From the NCBI RefSeq assembly GCF_900115295.1, contig NZ_FOVZ01000008.1:62001-126000 (forward strand): 64,000 nucleotides of DNA, in the 5' to 3' direction. Numbering within the stretch: position 1 is the stretch's first letter; each line of letters opens with the position of its first letter. The position numbers were made by a program, and so were the translations under genes. This document shows, piece by piece, positions 9,616 to 18,312 of the stretch. Below the pieces are notes generated by a model. It searched no databases and was not told the DNA's origin. It worked only from the letters and a program-made list of their open reading frames with translations. The stretch comes from Sphingomonas sp. OK281. Its GTDB lineage: Bacteria > Pseudomonadota > Alphaproteobacteria > Sphingomonadales > Sphingomonadaceae.

Positions 9616-9634
9616 TAGGCAACCTGGTTGTCTT
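9616..9634. promoter_or_regulatory. MarR-type operator, site 2
   Basis: The palindrome TAGGCAACCTGGTTGTCTT has the same layout as site 1 and lies just upstream of the hydrolase ribosome site (GAGGAA near 9642-9647). Binding here would block hydrolase transcription. Confidence 0.6.
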
Positions 9635-9654
9635 TCAACGCGAGGAAATGCCAG

Positions 9655-10569
9655 ATGCCTATCAACCCTGCCGGCCGCACGATCCCAGCCGCCACGCATC
9701 ATCGCGGCGGCGTAAATGCCGCGGACATCCACTATGTCACAGCTGGCGACGCCGGCACTCCCGTACTGCTGGTCCATGGCTTTCCTGAAAGCTGGTGGGC
9801 GTTCCACGGCCTGATTCCGCTGCTTGCGCGCACGCACCGCGTCATTGCGGTGGACCTCCGCGGATTCGGCGATTCGAGCGCGGCGGCCCCCGAGGACGAC
9901 AGCACGACAGCGGCCGAGGATTTGCATGCGCTGATTGCCCATCTGGGCCTCGGGCCGGTTCATTTGCTGGTGCAAGATATCAGTGGTGCCGCGGGGTTGC
10001 GCCTCTCTTTGCGTCATCCGGACAGCCTCCTCAGCCTGACCGGCGTTGAAACCGGGTTTGCGGGGTTCGGCCTCGAAATTGCCGCCGACATGAGTCGAGG
10101 CGGGGCATGGTACATCGGCCCGCTCGCCACGCCGCACGTCGCCGACACTTTCTTCCGCGGACGCGAGGCGGCGTTGATCGGCCAGTTCCTCCTGCCGGTC
10201 GCGGTCGCGGACCGAGAGTCGGTGTCCTCCGACAGCGTTGCCGAATTCGCCCGCGGCTATGCCCGCCAAGGGGGCTGGAGCGGCGCCGGCATGCTCTACG
10301 GTTCGATGGTAAAGGAAAGCGCGGATCTTCAGGCCCTGGCGGCGGCGCGCGCGACTGCGCTGCCGACGCTTGCCGTCGATCGGGCAGGCAGCGCGTTCAC
10401 GGCCGATGCGCTTGGCGCCGCCCTTGGCGGTACGGTGCGTCATGCCCAGATCGCGAATGTCGGCCACTATATCGCCCAAGAGGCACCCGCGGCGCTGGCC
10501 GAGGCGCTCCTGCCGTTCTTCGCGGCTGTGGATGCACACGGGCATCTGCATGCCGATGCGGGCGACTAG
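9655..10569 (+). CDS. Alpha/beta hydrolase with Asp nucleophile (epoxide hydrolase/dehalogenase-like)
   Basis: A 304-residue cytoplasmic alpha/beta hydrolase. It has the oxyanion motif LLVHGFPESWW near residues 40-50 and a nucleophile elbow LLVQDISGAAG, where Asp takes the place of Ser as in epoxide hydrolases and haloalkane or haloacetate dehalogenases. NVGHYIAQE near the C-terminus gives the catalytic His. GAGGAA lies nine bases before the ATG; the open frame extends to 9628, but that codon is inside operator site 2. The normal VGHD elbow is altered to LVQD, so activity needs testing. Confidence 0.82.
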   Translation: MPINPAGRTIPAATHHRGGVNAADIHYVTAGDAGTPVLLVHGFPESWWAFHGLIPLLARTHRVIAVDLRGFGDSSAAAPEDDSTTAAEDLHALIAHLGLGPVHLLVQDISGAAGLRLSLRHPDSLLSLTGVETGFAGFGLEIAADMSRGGAWYIGPLATPHVADTFFRGREAALIGQFLLPVAVADRESVSSDSVAEFARGYARQGGWSGAGMLYGSMVKESADLQALAAARATALPTLAVDRAGSAFTADALGAALGGTVRHAQIANVGHYIAQEAPAALAEALLPFFAAVDAHGHLHADAGD

Positions 10570-10699
10570 TGCGCTTAACAGCCCGTCTAAACAACCACCC
10601 CTAGGATCGGAAGAACGGCTGCATTCAAGTCCTGCATTGGTTTGGCTGAAAGCGGATTTCGGTCGCTCTACTGCCGGACAACTTGGTGAGACGGGAATG

Positions 10700-10831
10700 G
10701 CTGGTTCATGGCAGAAGATGGTGTATCGCGGCGGCTGCATTTCGACAGCAGATGAGATTGCAGCCCCTTCACGTACGATGCTTGGACCGGGGTCGAACTG
10801 ACCTCGTGCATCGAGGGAAGGAGTGAGAGCG
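10700..10831 (+). ncRNA. Candidate left-end structured RNA (bridge-RNA-like) of the IS110 element
   Basis: Upstream of the IS110 transposase two hairpins can be drawn: GGCTGCA at 10733-10739 pairs with TGCAGCC at 10759-10765, and GATGC near 10778 pairs with GCATC near 10808 around an inner GGTC/GACC stem. IS110 elements are known to encode a bridge RNA in a non-coding end, upstream of the gene in the IS621-like group. The element ends are not resolved here, so this is an inference from position and folding. Confidence 0.3.
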
Positions 10832-11878
10832 ATGGCGCATTTCGTGGGTCTGGACGTCTCGGTGAAGGAGACGTCGGTGTGCGTGGTGGACGATGCGGGC
10901 AAGGTGGTGTGCGAGCGCAAGGTACCGACCGAACCCGATGACATTGCCGTGCTGTTGACGTCGGTCGGTGGCGATTATGTTCGGGTCGGGATCGAGGCCG
11001 GGCCGCTGTCGCAGTGGTTGGTCAATGGCCTTAGCGAGGCGGGGCTGCCGGTTATCTGCGTCGAGACCCGCCACATGAAGGCGCTGTTGCAGGCGCAGCA
11101 GATCAACAAATCCGATCGCAACGATGCCCGCGGGATCGCCCAGATGATGCGGGTCGGCCTGTTCAAGCCGGTGCACGTGAAGACGCTGGCCGCGCAGGAA
11201 CAGCGGATGCTGCTGACCAGTCGCAAGCTGGTGCAGCGCAAGCTGATCGACATCGAGTCCGACATGCACGGCACGTTGCGCAACTTCGGCCTCAAGGTCG
11301 GTGTCGTCAGTACGATCGGTTACGAGGCCCGGATTCGTCAGCTGGTCGAGAGTTTTCCGAGACTGGCGGCGATCGTCGAGCCGTTGCTGACGGTGCGGCG
11401 GGTGATGCGCCAGCAACTGGCCACCCTTCACAAGATGCTGCTCGATACGGTCCGGCATGATCCGGTCTGCAAACGGTTGATGACCGCGCCCGGCGTCGGC
11501 CCGGTGGTGGCTCTCACCTACCGTGCCTCGATCGACCAACCTCAGCGCTTCGTTCATTCCAGAGCGGTCGGCGCGCATCTCGGGTTGACGCCCCGGCGGC
11601 ATCAGTCGGGCGAGGTCGACTATGACGGCGGCATCTCCAAGTCCGGCGACACCATGCTGCGAACGATGCTGTACGAAGCGGCGCAGATCCTGATGACCCA
11701 GAGCCGGCATTGGTCGTGGCTTAAGGCTTGGGGGATGAAGATCGCCCAGCGCCGCGGTATGCGGCGCGCCATCGTCGCCGTCGCACGCCGCCTGGCCGTC
11801 GTTCTCCACCGCATGTGGACGGACGGCGCCGACTTCCGCTGGGGAAGCGAACCCGGCACCGCGGTCGCGGTCGCCTGA
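10832..11878 (+). CDS. IS110-family transposase (DEDD recombinase)
   Basis: A 348-residue protein with the IS110 layout: an N-terminal RuvC-like DEDD domain (FVGLDVSVKETSV, then GIEAGPLSQWL and INKSDRNDARGIAQ) and a C-terminal Tnp20 domain (MTAPGVGPVVALTY, HLGLTPRRHQSGE, GGISKSGDTMLR) holding the conserved catalytic Ser. GAAGGAG precedes the ATG. The length is normal and there are no stops, so it may be active. No inverted repeats were seen, as expected for this family. Confidence 0.92.
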   Translation: MAHFVGLDVSVKETSVCVVDDAGKVVCERKVPTEPDDIAVLLTSVGGDYVRVGIEAGPLSQWLVNGLSEAGLPVICVETRHMKALLQAQQINKSDRNDARGIAQMMRVGLFKPVHVKTLAAQEQRMLLTSRKLVQRKLIDIESDMHGTLRNFGLKVGVVSTIGYEARIRQLVESFPRLAAIVEPLLTVRRVMRQQLATLHKMLLDTVRHDPVCKRLMTAPGVGPVVALTYRASIDQPQRFVHSRAVGAHLGLTPRRHQSGEVDYDGGISKSGDTMLRTMLYEAAQILMTQSRHWSWLKAWGMKIAQRRGMRRAIVAVARRLAVVLHRMWTDGADFRWGSEPGTAVAVA

Positions 11879-12347
11879 TACGATCTCAGAAAGGAGCTTT
11901 CACGGTTCTGCCTCGGCAGGAAGAGGTCCTCACGGGGACGAAGGTGGTGTGAGATCGTAATGGCCGCAGCCCTGTCGCCAGCGACAAGGGCGTCCAAAAG
12001 ATTGATCCACACCGCTTTCTCTTACCCCATCATGGGGCGGCTACGTGCCGACCCCGGAGAGAAGCACGAACCCCGTGTGGCGATCTCAAGCCCGGCAGAA
12101 AAACAGTATTTGTACTTCGTCGCCTACCAATTCCTCAGACCGGCGCACTCGCGGCGGCGGAGAGTGGCCTGCGCCTGTTGACTCAGGCCGCGATAGAGAA
12201 GCGGCCATTCCCGCGCGAGGCGGGGAACGGCTTGAGTTGGTCGACTGCCTCGGAAGCTCGTGGACAAAACCGCTGCTTTAGACAGCAGACTGTAAAGGCG
12301 GCTTCCAACAGAAGCGGGCGTTCGACAAGCGATGGACAAACGCTGCG
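11879..12347. other. Non-coding stretch downstream of IS110
   Basis: No gene supported. It should hold the right end of the IS110 element. A short segment near 12238 (TGGTCGACTGCC...) loosely resembles one near 8871, but no longer repeat was found. Confidence 0.4.
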
Positions 12348-12755
12348 TTACAATTCGGCCCGCCGCTGGCCCTCAAGCCCCCCAAGTTGCCGTGCAGCTG
12401 CTTCGGCTGTGTCTTCGGGCCGCGTATTGAACGCGATCGCGGCATTCGGCGCTCCCTTGTGAACGAGGTTCACCACCATCTCGAAAAGACCGAGGCTCTT
12501 GGGTAGTAACCTCAAGCCACCCCCAATAACGACACAATCGTAAACTTCGCCGCGTAGAGCAGCCTCCAGTATGGCGCCACCCGCCGCATCGGGCGAAATC
12601 ATGCAGGTATCGCCCTGCCAACCGCGCTCGCGGATCTTGTCGACCGCTATGGCGATGCCGGCGTTGATCTTGTCGGCGTCGAAGCCGGGCTGCAGCGACG
12701 GGTCCGAAAAGTCGACGGTCTCGGGCTTCTGCCCGACGAACAGGATGCGGGTCAT
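12348..12755 (-). CDS. Conserved hypothetical protein
   Basis: A 135-residue soluble protein beginning MTRILFVGQKPETVDF, with DCVVIGGGLRLLPKS in the middle and VHKGAPNAAIAFNTRPEDT near the end. The alternating hydrophobic strands and a Gly-rich turn suggest a Rossmann-like or flavodoxin-like alpha/beta fold, but no named family was recognised. An AAGGAG site precedes the start. It is the last gene of a minus-strand series of Rossmann oxidoreductases and an esterase. Confidence 0.65.
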   Translation of the reverse strand: MTRILFVGQKPETVDFSDPSLQPGFDADKINAGIAIAVDKIRERGWQGDTCMISPDAAGGAILEAALRGEVYDCVVIGGGLRLLPKSLGLFEMVVNLVHKGAPNAAIAFNTRPEDTAEAAARQLGGLEGQRRAEL

Positions 12756-12961
12756 GAGTAATCTCCTTCTAGGCGTTCAGAGTTCAGGCTGCCGTCCGCG
12801 CCGGGGCTGCATTCTCGGCAAAATCGCGATACGAACGTAGCGCGTGGTGGGCAGTGTCGTGAGGGGGGCGGTGATCTCGGCATCGGTGGTGATGGCGCCG
12901 TCCTGCGGATGAAGGGGCGTTCCGAAAGCTGGCATATTATGTCCATGAAGCCTGACCCACG

Positions 12962-13597
12962 TCAGCCGGTGGTGATCAACGGCGTTTTTCGCAACCATTG
13001 GTCGCTGGCCGTTTGATCGATCACGAAGCGGGCAACGTCGGCGCGCGAGATACTGCCACCATGGACCTTAGTAAGGTCGGTAGTCGCAAGTACCTCGCCG
13101 GTACCGGGCTTGTCGTTCAATATGGTCGGCCGAACGATGACCCATTCGAGCGCGCTGGCCATCACGATCGTCTCCTGCCGATCCTTGTCCTGATAGACCT
13201 TGCGCAGCATCAACGGCTGGAAGATCCAGTCGTAGAAAAAGCCCCCATGGCCCCTGCTGTCGCCGGCGCCCACGCCGGTGATGCAAACCAGCCGGCCGAT
13301 CTTCTCGTGCCGCATCGCCGCGACGAGTTCGGTCGTCACGGAGGATAGCAACGTAACCTCGCGGACCGGGCTCATTGGCGTGCCAAGCGCGCTGATCACC
13401 GCTTCGCATCCCACGAGCGATCGTCGGAGTGCGGCTTGGTCACGCGCATCGCCTTCAAACAACCTTGCGCCGGGAAGCAAGCCGCGCGCCCTTTCCGATG
13501 ATCGGACCAGCGCGTGAACGTCATGGCCGTCAGCGATTGCTTGACGAACGATCTCCTGCCCGGTCCCGCCGGTGCCTCCAATAACGAGCAACCTCAT
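12962..13597 (-). CDS. NAD(P)-binding oxidoreductase, atypical SDR/NmrA-like
   Basis: A 211-residue Rossmann protein. The nucleotide-binding loop LLVIGGTGGTGQEIV is at the N-terminus, EGDARDQAALRRSL follows the second strand, and VRPTILNDKPGTGE lies in the C-terminal substrate region. There is no YxxxK motif, which places it with the atypical SDRs (NAD(P)H-binding, PF13460-like). It lies in the minus-strand series with the esterase at 13724-14650. Confidence 0.83.
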   Translation of the reverse strand: MRLLVIGGTGGTGQEIVRQAIADGHDVHALVRSSERARGLLPGARLFEGDARDQAALRRSLVGCEAVISALGTPMSPVREVTLLSSVTTELVAAMRHEKIGRLVCITGVGAGDSRGHGGFFYDWIFQPLMLRKVYQDKDRQETIVMASALEWVIVRPTILNDKPGTGEVLATTDLTKVHGGSISRADVARFVIDQTASDQWLRKTPLITTG

Positions 13598-13723
13598 GCA
13601 AAACCCTTTCGTGTTAACTCGTTAAGACGCCTGTCGGATCGGACCCGGGCTGCGCCTGCAGTCAGGCGTGGATGCTGGCAGCGCGGTCGCAGCGAGACAC
13701 GCTACACATCATTGTCTGGTCCC

Positions 13724-14650
13724 TCACGGTGCCGCTCCCACAGATATTTGCGTAAGAAATGCACCTGCTATGTCCAGTGCCTCGCCTGCTGCCTTCAACA
13801 TGCTCACATTGCTTGGGAACACATGAACCATGCCTCCCCAGACGTGCACGCCCGCACGTCCGCCGGCGGCGGCGTTCATCCGCGTGGCATAGCGCAGGCT
13901 ATCGTCAAGGAGGATCTCGTCCTCACCGACATGGATTTGTACTGCTGGCATGCCAGAAAGGTCGTCGTTGAGCGGTGAGGCCAAAGGTGCGCAGCGGCTG
14001 CGGTCGCCGAGATACAGCTTTGCCGCTTCCTCGAGCGCCTTCCGCGTCAGGAGCGGGTCGGCGGCCGCCCGGTTTTCCACGCTGGCGCCGGTCAAAGCCA
14101 AATCGGTCCAAGGCGACAGCACCATTGCACCAAGCGGTCGTGGCAGGTCTGACTTCCTGCAGACGCTGCGAAGCAGCGCCAGGGTTAGGCCGCCGCCAGC
14201 GGAATCGCCTGCCAGGGCGATCTGTCGGTGCCCGGCAGCCACCAGACCACGGTAGGTGGCGAGCGCATCATCGGTCGCCGCGGGAAACGGACGCTCGGGC
14301 GCCAACGCGTAATCGGCGACGAAGGCCGCCAATCGAGCCCGACTGACGATCTGCCCGACGAAATGACGGTATGCGCTGGCCGAGCCCACGATGTAGGCAC
14401 CACCATGGAGATACAGGATGACGCCATCACCGCTTGGATCGGCCGGCCGGCACCACCAGCCCGGCACGCCGGCGACAGTGGCGGCTTCGTAAACGATGCC
14501 GTCGGCATGGGGAGTCCGCGCGATAAGCGCGTCGAACTCCGGGCGGGCAGCCGGCCCAAGTGTCCGCTCGCCGCCCAGTGCGAGCATCGCTCGCATCGCA
14601 AGCATCGACGCGCGGTCTGCGAGATGTTCGTCGTGAAAGATGGGGGTCAT
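13724..14650 (-). CDS. Alpha/beta hydrolase, hormone-sensitive-lipase type esterase
   Basis: A 308-residue cytoplasmic esterase of the HSL family. The oxyanion motif LYLHGGAYIVGS lies near residues 79-90, the nucleophile elbow GDSAGGGL near 148-155, and the acid and base in HVGEDEILLDD and GGMVHVFP. It is clearly a paralogue of the esterase at 23726-24715 on the opposite strand, with matching motifs throughout. The two copies flank the catabolic cluster. Likely a carboxylesterase for short acyl esters. Confidence 0.87.
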   Translation of the reverse strand: MTPIFHDEHLADRASMLAMRAMLALGGERTLGPAARPEFDALIARTPHADGIVYEAATVAGVPGWWCRPADPSGDGVILYLHGGAYIVGSASAYRHFVGQIVSRARLAAFVADYALAPERPFPAATDDALATYRGLVAAGHRQIALAGDSAGGGLTLALLRSVCRKSDLPRPLGAMVLSPWTDLALTGASVENRAAADPLLTRKALEEAAKLYLGDRSRCAPLASPLNDDLSGMPAVQIHVGEDEILLDDSLRYATRMNAAAGGRAGVHVWGGMVHVFPSNVSMLKAAGEALDIAGAFLTQISVGAAP

Positions 14651-14693
14651 GAACGGAAGCTCCGGTCAGCGGGGAGGTTTGGGGCTGAAGCGC

Positions 14694-14717
14694 GGCGCCA
14701 GCGAGTAGGCTGGCGCC
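14694..14717 (-). terminator. GC-rich hairpin between two minus-strand genes
   Basis: A perfect 9-bp stem (GGCGCCAGC, six-base loop, GCTGGCGCC) lies about 75 bases past the stop of the oxidoreductase at 14791. It is followed by GTTTCT on the plus side and lacks a T-run on the minus side, so it may pause transcription or protect the mRNA end. Confidence 0.4.
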
Positions 14718-14790
14718 GTTTCTCCGCCTGCTCGGCTTCGCTTAATGCCGGCAGCAGCCCGCCTCTGTTTCCCGAATAGGTTGCAGGCGC

Positions 14791-15666
14791 TCAGCGCGCC
14801 CAGACCGCAGCGGTCTCGTCTGCGAAGGCACGGTAGCTGCGCGGCGCTTGGCCCAGCACCTCGGCGGTCGCGGCCAGTTCAGCCGCGCTCGCAACCGCGC
14901 CGTCCGACTGATAGCGCTTGAGCATCAGCACGAGGTCGCGCGCCATCCACGCGGGGGCATTGGCCTTCAACCGCTGCTCCAGCGTCTCGGTGTCATCACC
15001 GGGATAGCGGATCTCGAGCCCGAGCACCTCGCTCCAGAGCGTTGCGAGCGCCGCGCCATTCAGCGCGTCGGGGCCGACGAGCGGATACGAGATTGCGGGG
15101 AGAGGTGCATCCGCGCGCTCGCGGCGCAAAAGCTCGCGCGCTGCGGCAAGGCCGATGTCGCGGGTATCGACCATCGAGATACCCTTGGCCCCGACCGGCA
15201 TCGCGTAGACGCCCGGGCCAAATAGCGCGTCTTTCTGCCGCACGTCGTTCTGCATGAAGTAGGCGGGCTGCAGGATCGTGGCAGGCAGATCCAGCGCGGC
15301 GATCATCCGCTCCACCGTCGCCTTGCCGGCGAAGTGCGGTACGTCGGCATAGGCCTCACCTCGGTAGACCGACAGGTAGACGATGCCTTTGACGCCAGCA
15401 TCGCGTGCCGCGTCGATCGCGAGCATGGCCTGGGTCAGCTCGTCGGGCACGTTGGCCACGAGCAGGAACAGCGTCGAAACACCCACCAGCGCTTGGCGGA
15501 TGCTATCGGGGTCTGCGAGATCGCCAGCGACGGCCTCGACGCCGGTCGGGAACGCGGCTTTCTCGGGCGAGCGCGTGAGAGCGCGGACGGTAGCGTCATC
15601 TCCCGCCAGATTTGCGAGGACCTGCTTGCCGATCGTGCCGGTTGCGCCTGTGACGAGGATGGTCAT
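14791..15666 (-). CDS. NmrA/SDR family NAD(P)-binding protein
   Basis: A 291-residue protein with TILVTGATGTIGKQVL at the N-terminus, the NAD(P)H-binding loop of NmrA-like and quinone-oxidoreductase-2-like proteins, then GDLADPDSIRQAL and an LQPAYFMQN segment. AAGGAAC precedes the ATG at 15666; the frame opens further to 15714, but that extension lacks a ribosome site. It diverges from the LysR gene at 15750, a typical regulator/target pair, and heads the minus-strand series. Confidence 0.85.
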   Translation of the reverse strand: MTILVTGATGTIGKQVLANLAGDDATVRALTRSPEKAAFPTGVEAVAGDLADPDSIRQALVGVSTLFLLVANVPDELTQAMLAIDAARDAGVKGIVYLSVYRGEAYADVPHFAGKATVERMIAALDLPATILQPAYFMQNDVRQKDALFGPGVYAMPVGAKGISMVDTRDIGLAAARELLRRERADAPLPAISYPLVGPDALNGAALATLWSEVLGLEIRYPGDDTETLEQRLKANAPAWMARDLVLMLKRYQSDGAVASAAELAATAEVLGQAPRSYRAFADETAAVWAR

Positions 15667-15749
15667 GGGATGTTCCTTGGAGTGTTCGACGGCCTGCTGC
15701 GTCTGGTTACACACTTAACCGTTCCAATTCGTCGCGGAAGGTGGCAGAT

Positions 15750-16673
15750 ATGGCACATGATGTTCCAAACATGAAACCATCACTCGATCTCGACGCTTTG
15801 AAGAGCTTCGATGTCATCGCGCTCCACGGCGGTTTAGGCGCTGCGACGCGTGCGACCGGTCGACCTAAGGCGACGCTCTCGCGCCATCTAGCGGAGCTCG
15901 AACGCGATCTTAAAGTGCGTCTTGTGGAGCGCGGCGAGCGACGACTGAAACTAACAGAAGAGGGTCGCCGCTTTCACGAGCGCACCCACGGCTTGCTGCT
16001 CGATATTGCCGATGCCGCAGACGCGGTGAGCAGCGGATCAGACGTGCCGCGCGGGCTCTTGCGCGTGAGCGCCCCGATGGTGCTTGCACACGTCACGCTC
16101 ATGCCAGTCGCAAACCGCTTTTGCGCGCTCTATCCCGATGTCACGCTGGATCTGATCGCCGAAGACCGCCGTGTCGATCCGGTGGAGGACGGTTATGATG
16201 TCGTGATCCGCATCGATCCCGGTCCTGACGACCGGCTGGTCGGTCGACGGATCGCCTATGATCAACGACTGATTGTCGCAGCGCACGGCATCGGGAGTCC
16301 CGGAGAGGGCGCGGTGATTGAAGCAAAGGCGGTGATGATGGCGACCTCCACCGCCACTACCAGTTGGCGAATGCGGAAGCCCGACGGTAGCCTTCAAACG
16401 ATCTTGCCTCAGGCGCGACTCAGATTGTCGTCTCTCTTGATGGTGCGAAACGCTACGATCGAGGGCCTCGGTGTGGCATTACTGCCCAAACTGTTGGTTC
16501 AATCCGATATCGACGCGGGACGCCTCACGTGTTGGGGCGTAGCCGACGGACCTCCGGTGGAGATTTGGGCGCTCCATTCTTCACGCCGACTGATCAGCGC
16601 AAAGGTACGTGCCTTCCTTGATGTGCTGGCAGAACCCGATGCGATGCGTGGCCGAGGTCAGGATGCGGTCTGA
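15750..16673 (+). CDS. LysR family transcriptional regulator
   Basis: About 307 residues with an N-terminal HTH (DALKSFDVIALHGGLGAAT, then RPKATLSRHLAELERDL) and an effector domain containing SSLLMVRNATIEGLGVALLP. GGAAG lies nine bases before the chosen ATG. It diverges from the NmrA-like gene and probably controls that minus-strand series. Its C-terminal part has a degraded tandem copy immediately downstream. Confidence 0.85.
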   Translation: MAHDVPNMKPSLDLDALKSFDVIALHGGLGAATRATGRPKATLSRHLAELERDLKVRLVERGERRLKLTEEGRRFHERTHGLLLDIADAADAVSSGSDVPRGLLRVSAPMVLAHVTLMPVANRFCALYPDVTLDLIAEDRRVDPVEDGYDVVIRIDPGPDDRLVGRRIAYDQRLIVAAHGIGSPGEGAVIEAKAVMMATSTATTSWRMRKPDGSLQTILPQARLRLSSLLMVRNATIEGLGVALLPKLLVQSDIDAGRLTCWGVADGPPVEIWALHSSRRLISAKVRAFLDVLAEPDAMRGRGQDAV

Positions 16674-17001
16674 GCGCATCATAGCCGACCAATTGCGCTT
16701 TTTCGCGACGCCGACGGGTATCGCTTCGCATGTCCGTACGTCCGACGGTTTGGGCATTGTCCGTCCAGATTTGAGACTTCGGTTCTCGTCCTTCCTGATG
16801 GTGCGGGACGCCGTCCTTTCCGGAGCGGGCATCGCGCTCGTACCCAAGCTGTTTGTCGCAGACGATCTGGCTGCGGGCCGGCTGGTCTGCTGGGGAACGG
16901 CCGACGGACCAGAGGTCGAAACTGCGCTGCAGAACTCACGCCGCCTGTCGAGTTCGCGGATACGGGCGTTTCTCGAGGTGCTGACCGAAAGCATGACGTA
17001 A
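16663..17001 (+). pseudogene. C-terminal fragment of a second LysR regulator
   Basis: In a different frame and overlapping the end of the previous gene, 112 residues match the last third of that protein: RFSSFLMVRDAVLSGAGIAL against RLSSLLMVRNATIEGLGVAL, and GRLVCWGTADGPEVE against GRLTCWGVADGPPVE. The HTH and the first half of the effector domain are absent. It is the remnant of a tandem paralogue and is unlikely to act as a regulator. Confidence 0.75.
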
Positions 17002-17185
17002 ATTGCGGCCGTGGCATCTGTTCCGCCGTAACGCATTACGAAGTCGGCAGCCCCATCCGACCAGGGCTTTACCGCTTCCTAGGCGCGCGGTTGAGTATCT
17101 GGAACCGAGGGTCGCTGTGACGGCCATCGTTCATCGCCAGGAAACCTTGCAACGGCGCTTTTCGTGACGTTGTAACTTTGGAAAG

Positions 17186-18130
17186 TCAGCAAAGCACTTT
17201 CCGCTGACTGCCCAATGCAATCGGGTCGTCCTGCCAATGATGACCTTCCCGGGAATTCTCACGCATATAGTCGATGAAGGCGCGAACGGCAGGTGCCATT
17301 TCGCGTTGACTCGGGAACACAGCGTGGACGTCGACCGAGGGCAATGTCCACTCGTCGAAAAGCCTGACGAGCTGCCCCGAACCGAAGTCGGGCGCACACA
17401 GGAAACCCGATACCAGCCCAATGCCGGCACCATTCAGAATGAGCTTGTGGATCGTGAGCGCGTCGTTGACCTCGATCCGCGCCGACTGTTTGTGGACGAT
17501 CGTTTCGTCTCCTTTGACGAAACACCAGTCGGACCGACGGCCATCCGCCGCGGACATGTCGATGAGGTCATGCTCCAGAAGGTCGTCGACCGCCATCGGC
17601 GTCCCGCGGCGCGCAAGATATTCGGGCGACGCGCAGGCGTAACGGCGGAGCACGCCGAGCTTTCTCGCGACGATCTGGGAGTTGGGCATTGGCCCCAGTC
17701 TAATTGCGACGTCGATGCGTTCGCTGACGAGATCCAGCGGCTGGCTGCTGAGGTCCAGTACGAGGTCGATCTTGGGATAGCGCAGCAAAAAGCCCGGTAA
17801 GATGTCGCCGAGCACCTTTATCCCAAAACCGATCCCGGTGCTGACACGCAGGCATCCACGTGGCCCATCCTGAAGGCTGCCGACATAATCGATCGTTTCC
17901 TCGAGCCGTCCCAGGAGCTCGGCACATTTTTCGAACAGAACTCTCCCCGATTCCGTCAACACGACCTCACGCGTCGTCCGCTGCAGGAGCCGCGTAGAGA
18001 GCTCTGCTTCCAGCCGCTGAACGCTTCGGCTGACGCTCGACTTCGGAAGCTCAAGCGCGCGGGCCGCGGCCGAAAAGCCTCGCAACGCTGCGACGCGCTC
18101 GAACACCCGCAAATCATTGAGGTCGATCAT
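17186..18130 (-). CDS. LysR family transcriptional regulator
   Basis: A 314-residue LysR protein of the PA2220/DmlR-like type. MIDLNDLRVFERVAALRGFS is followed by ALELPKSSVSRSVQRLEAEL (HTH) and LLQRTTREVVLTESG, with an effector domain ending in VFPSQREMAPAVRAFIDY. GAAGGG precedes the ATG at 18130; the frame is open further upstream but the HTH spacing supports this start. It diverges from the plus-strand catabolic operon at 18309 and is its likely regulator. Confidence 0.88.
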   Translation of the reverse strand: MIDLNDLRVFERVAALRGFSAAARALELPKSSVSRSVQRLEAELSTRLLQRTTREVVLTESGRVLFEKCAELLGRLEETIDYVGSLQDGPRGCLRVSTGIGFGIKVLGDILPGFLLRYPKIDLVLDLSSQPLDLVSERIDVAIRLGPMPNSQIVARKLGVLRRYACASPEYLARRGTPMAVDDLLEHDLIDMSAADGRRSDWCFVKGDETIVHKQSARIEVNDALTIHKLILNGAGIGLVSGFLCAPDFGSGQLVRLFDEWTLPSVDVHAVFPSQREMAPAVRAFIDYMRENSREGHHWQDDPIALGSQRKVLC

Positions 18131-18261
18131 CCGGACACCCTTCCGCAGTAGGCGCGGCCTGTCCAGTCGCACACTGTCCCTCCGCAGGAACGGTGTGTTC
18201 AGCCAGCGGAGGTTCTCCGTTCCTTTGAAGTCGTTAAAATCCCTCCACAAAGGAAAGCTCG

Positions 18262-18312
18262 ATGAACAGGCAGAACAGGCCCCGCTGCGAAAATCCCGGA
18301 ACGGAACGTTGA
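18262..18312 (+). CDS. Possible 16-residue leader peptide
   Basis: An ATG with a strong AAAGGAAAG ribosome site opens a 16-codon frame whose TGA stop (18310-18312) overlaps a TTG (18309-18311) that is the likely start of the next gene. The best ribosome site in the area thus serves the short frame, suggesting a coupled leader peptide. The alternative is a one-base shift that separated the true ATG from the oxidoreductase. Confidence 0.35.
   Translation: MNRQNRPRCENPGTER

Noticed and set aside
10769..11809. Long open frame on the minus strand across the IS110 transposase
   Set aside because: His/Arg/Gln-rich composition, no ribosome site and full overlap with a clear IS110 gene; it is an antisense shadow of GC-rich coding.
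8868..12275. Similar short segments near 8868 and 12237 (both with TGGTCGACTGCC) as a long repeat flanking the marR-hydrolase-IS110 block
   Set aside because: The likeness covers only about 30 bases with several gaps; too weak to call a composite element.
12777..12998. 73-residue minus-strand frame between two oxidoreductase-type genes
   Set aside because: Overlaps the neighbouring gene end, has Pro/Arg-rich composition and no ribosome site.
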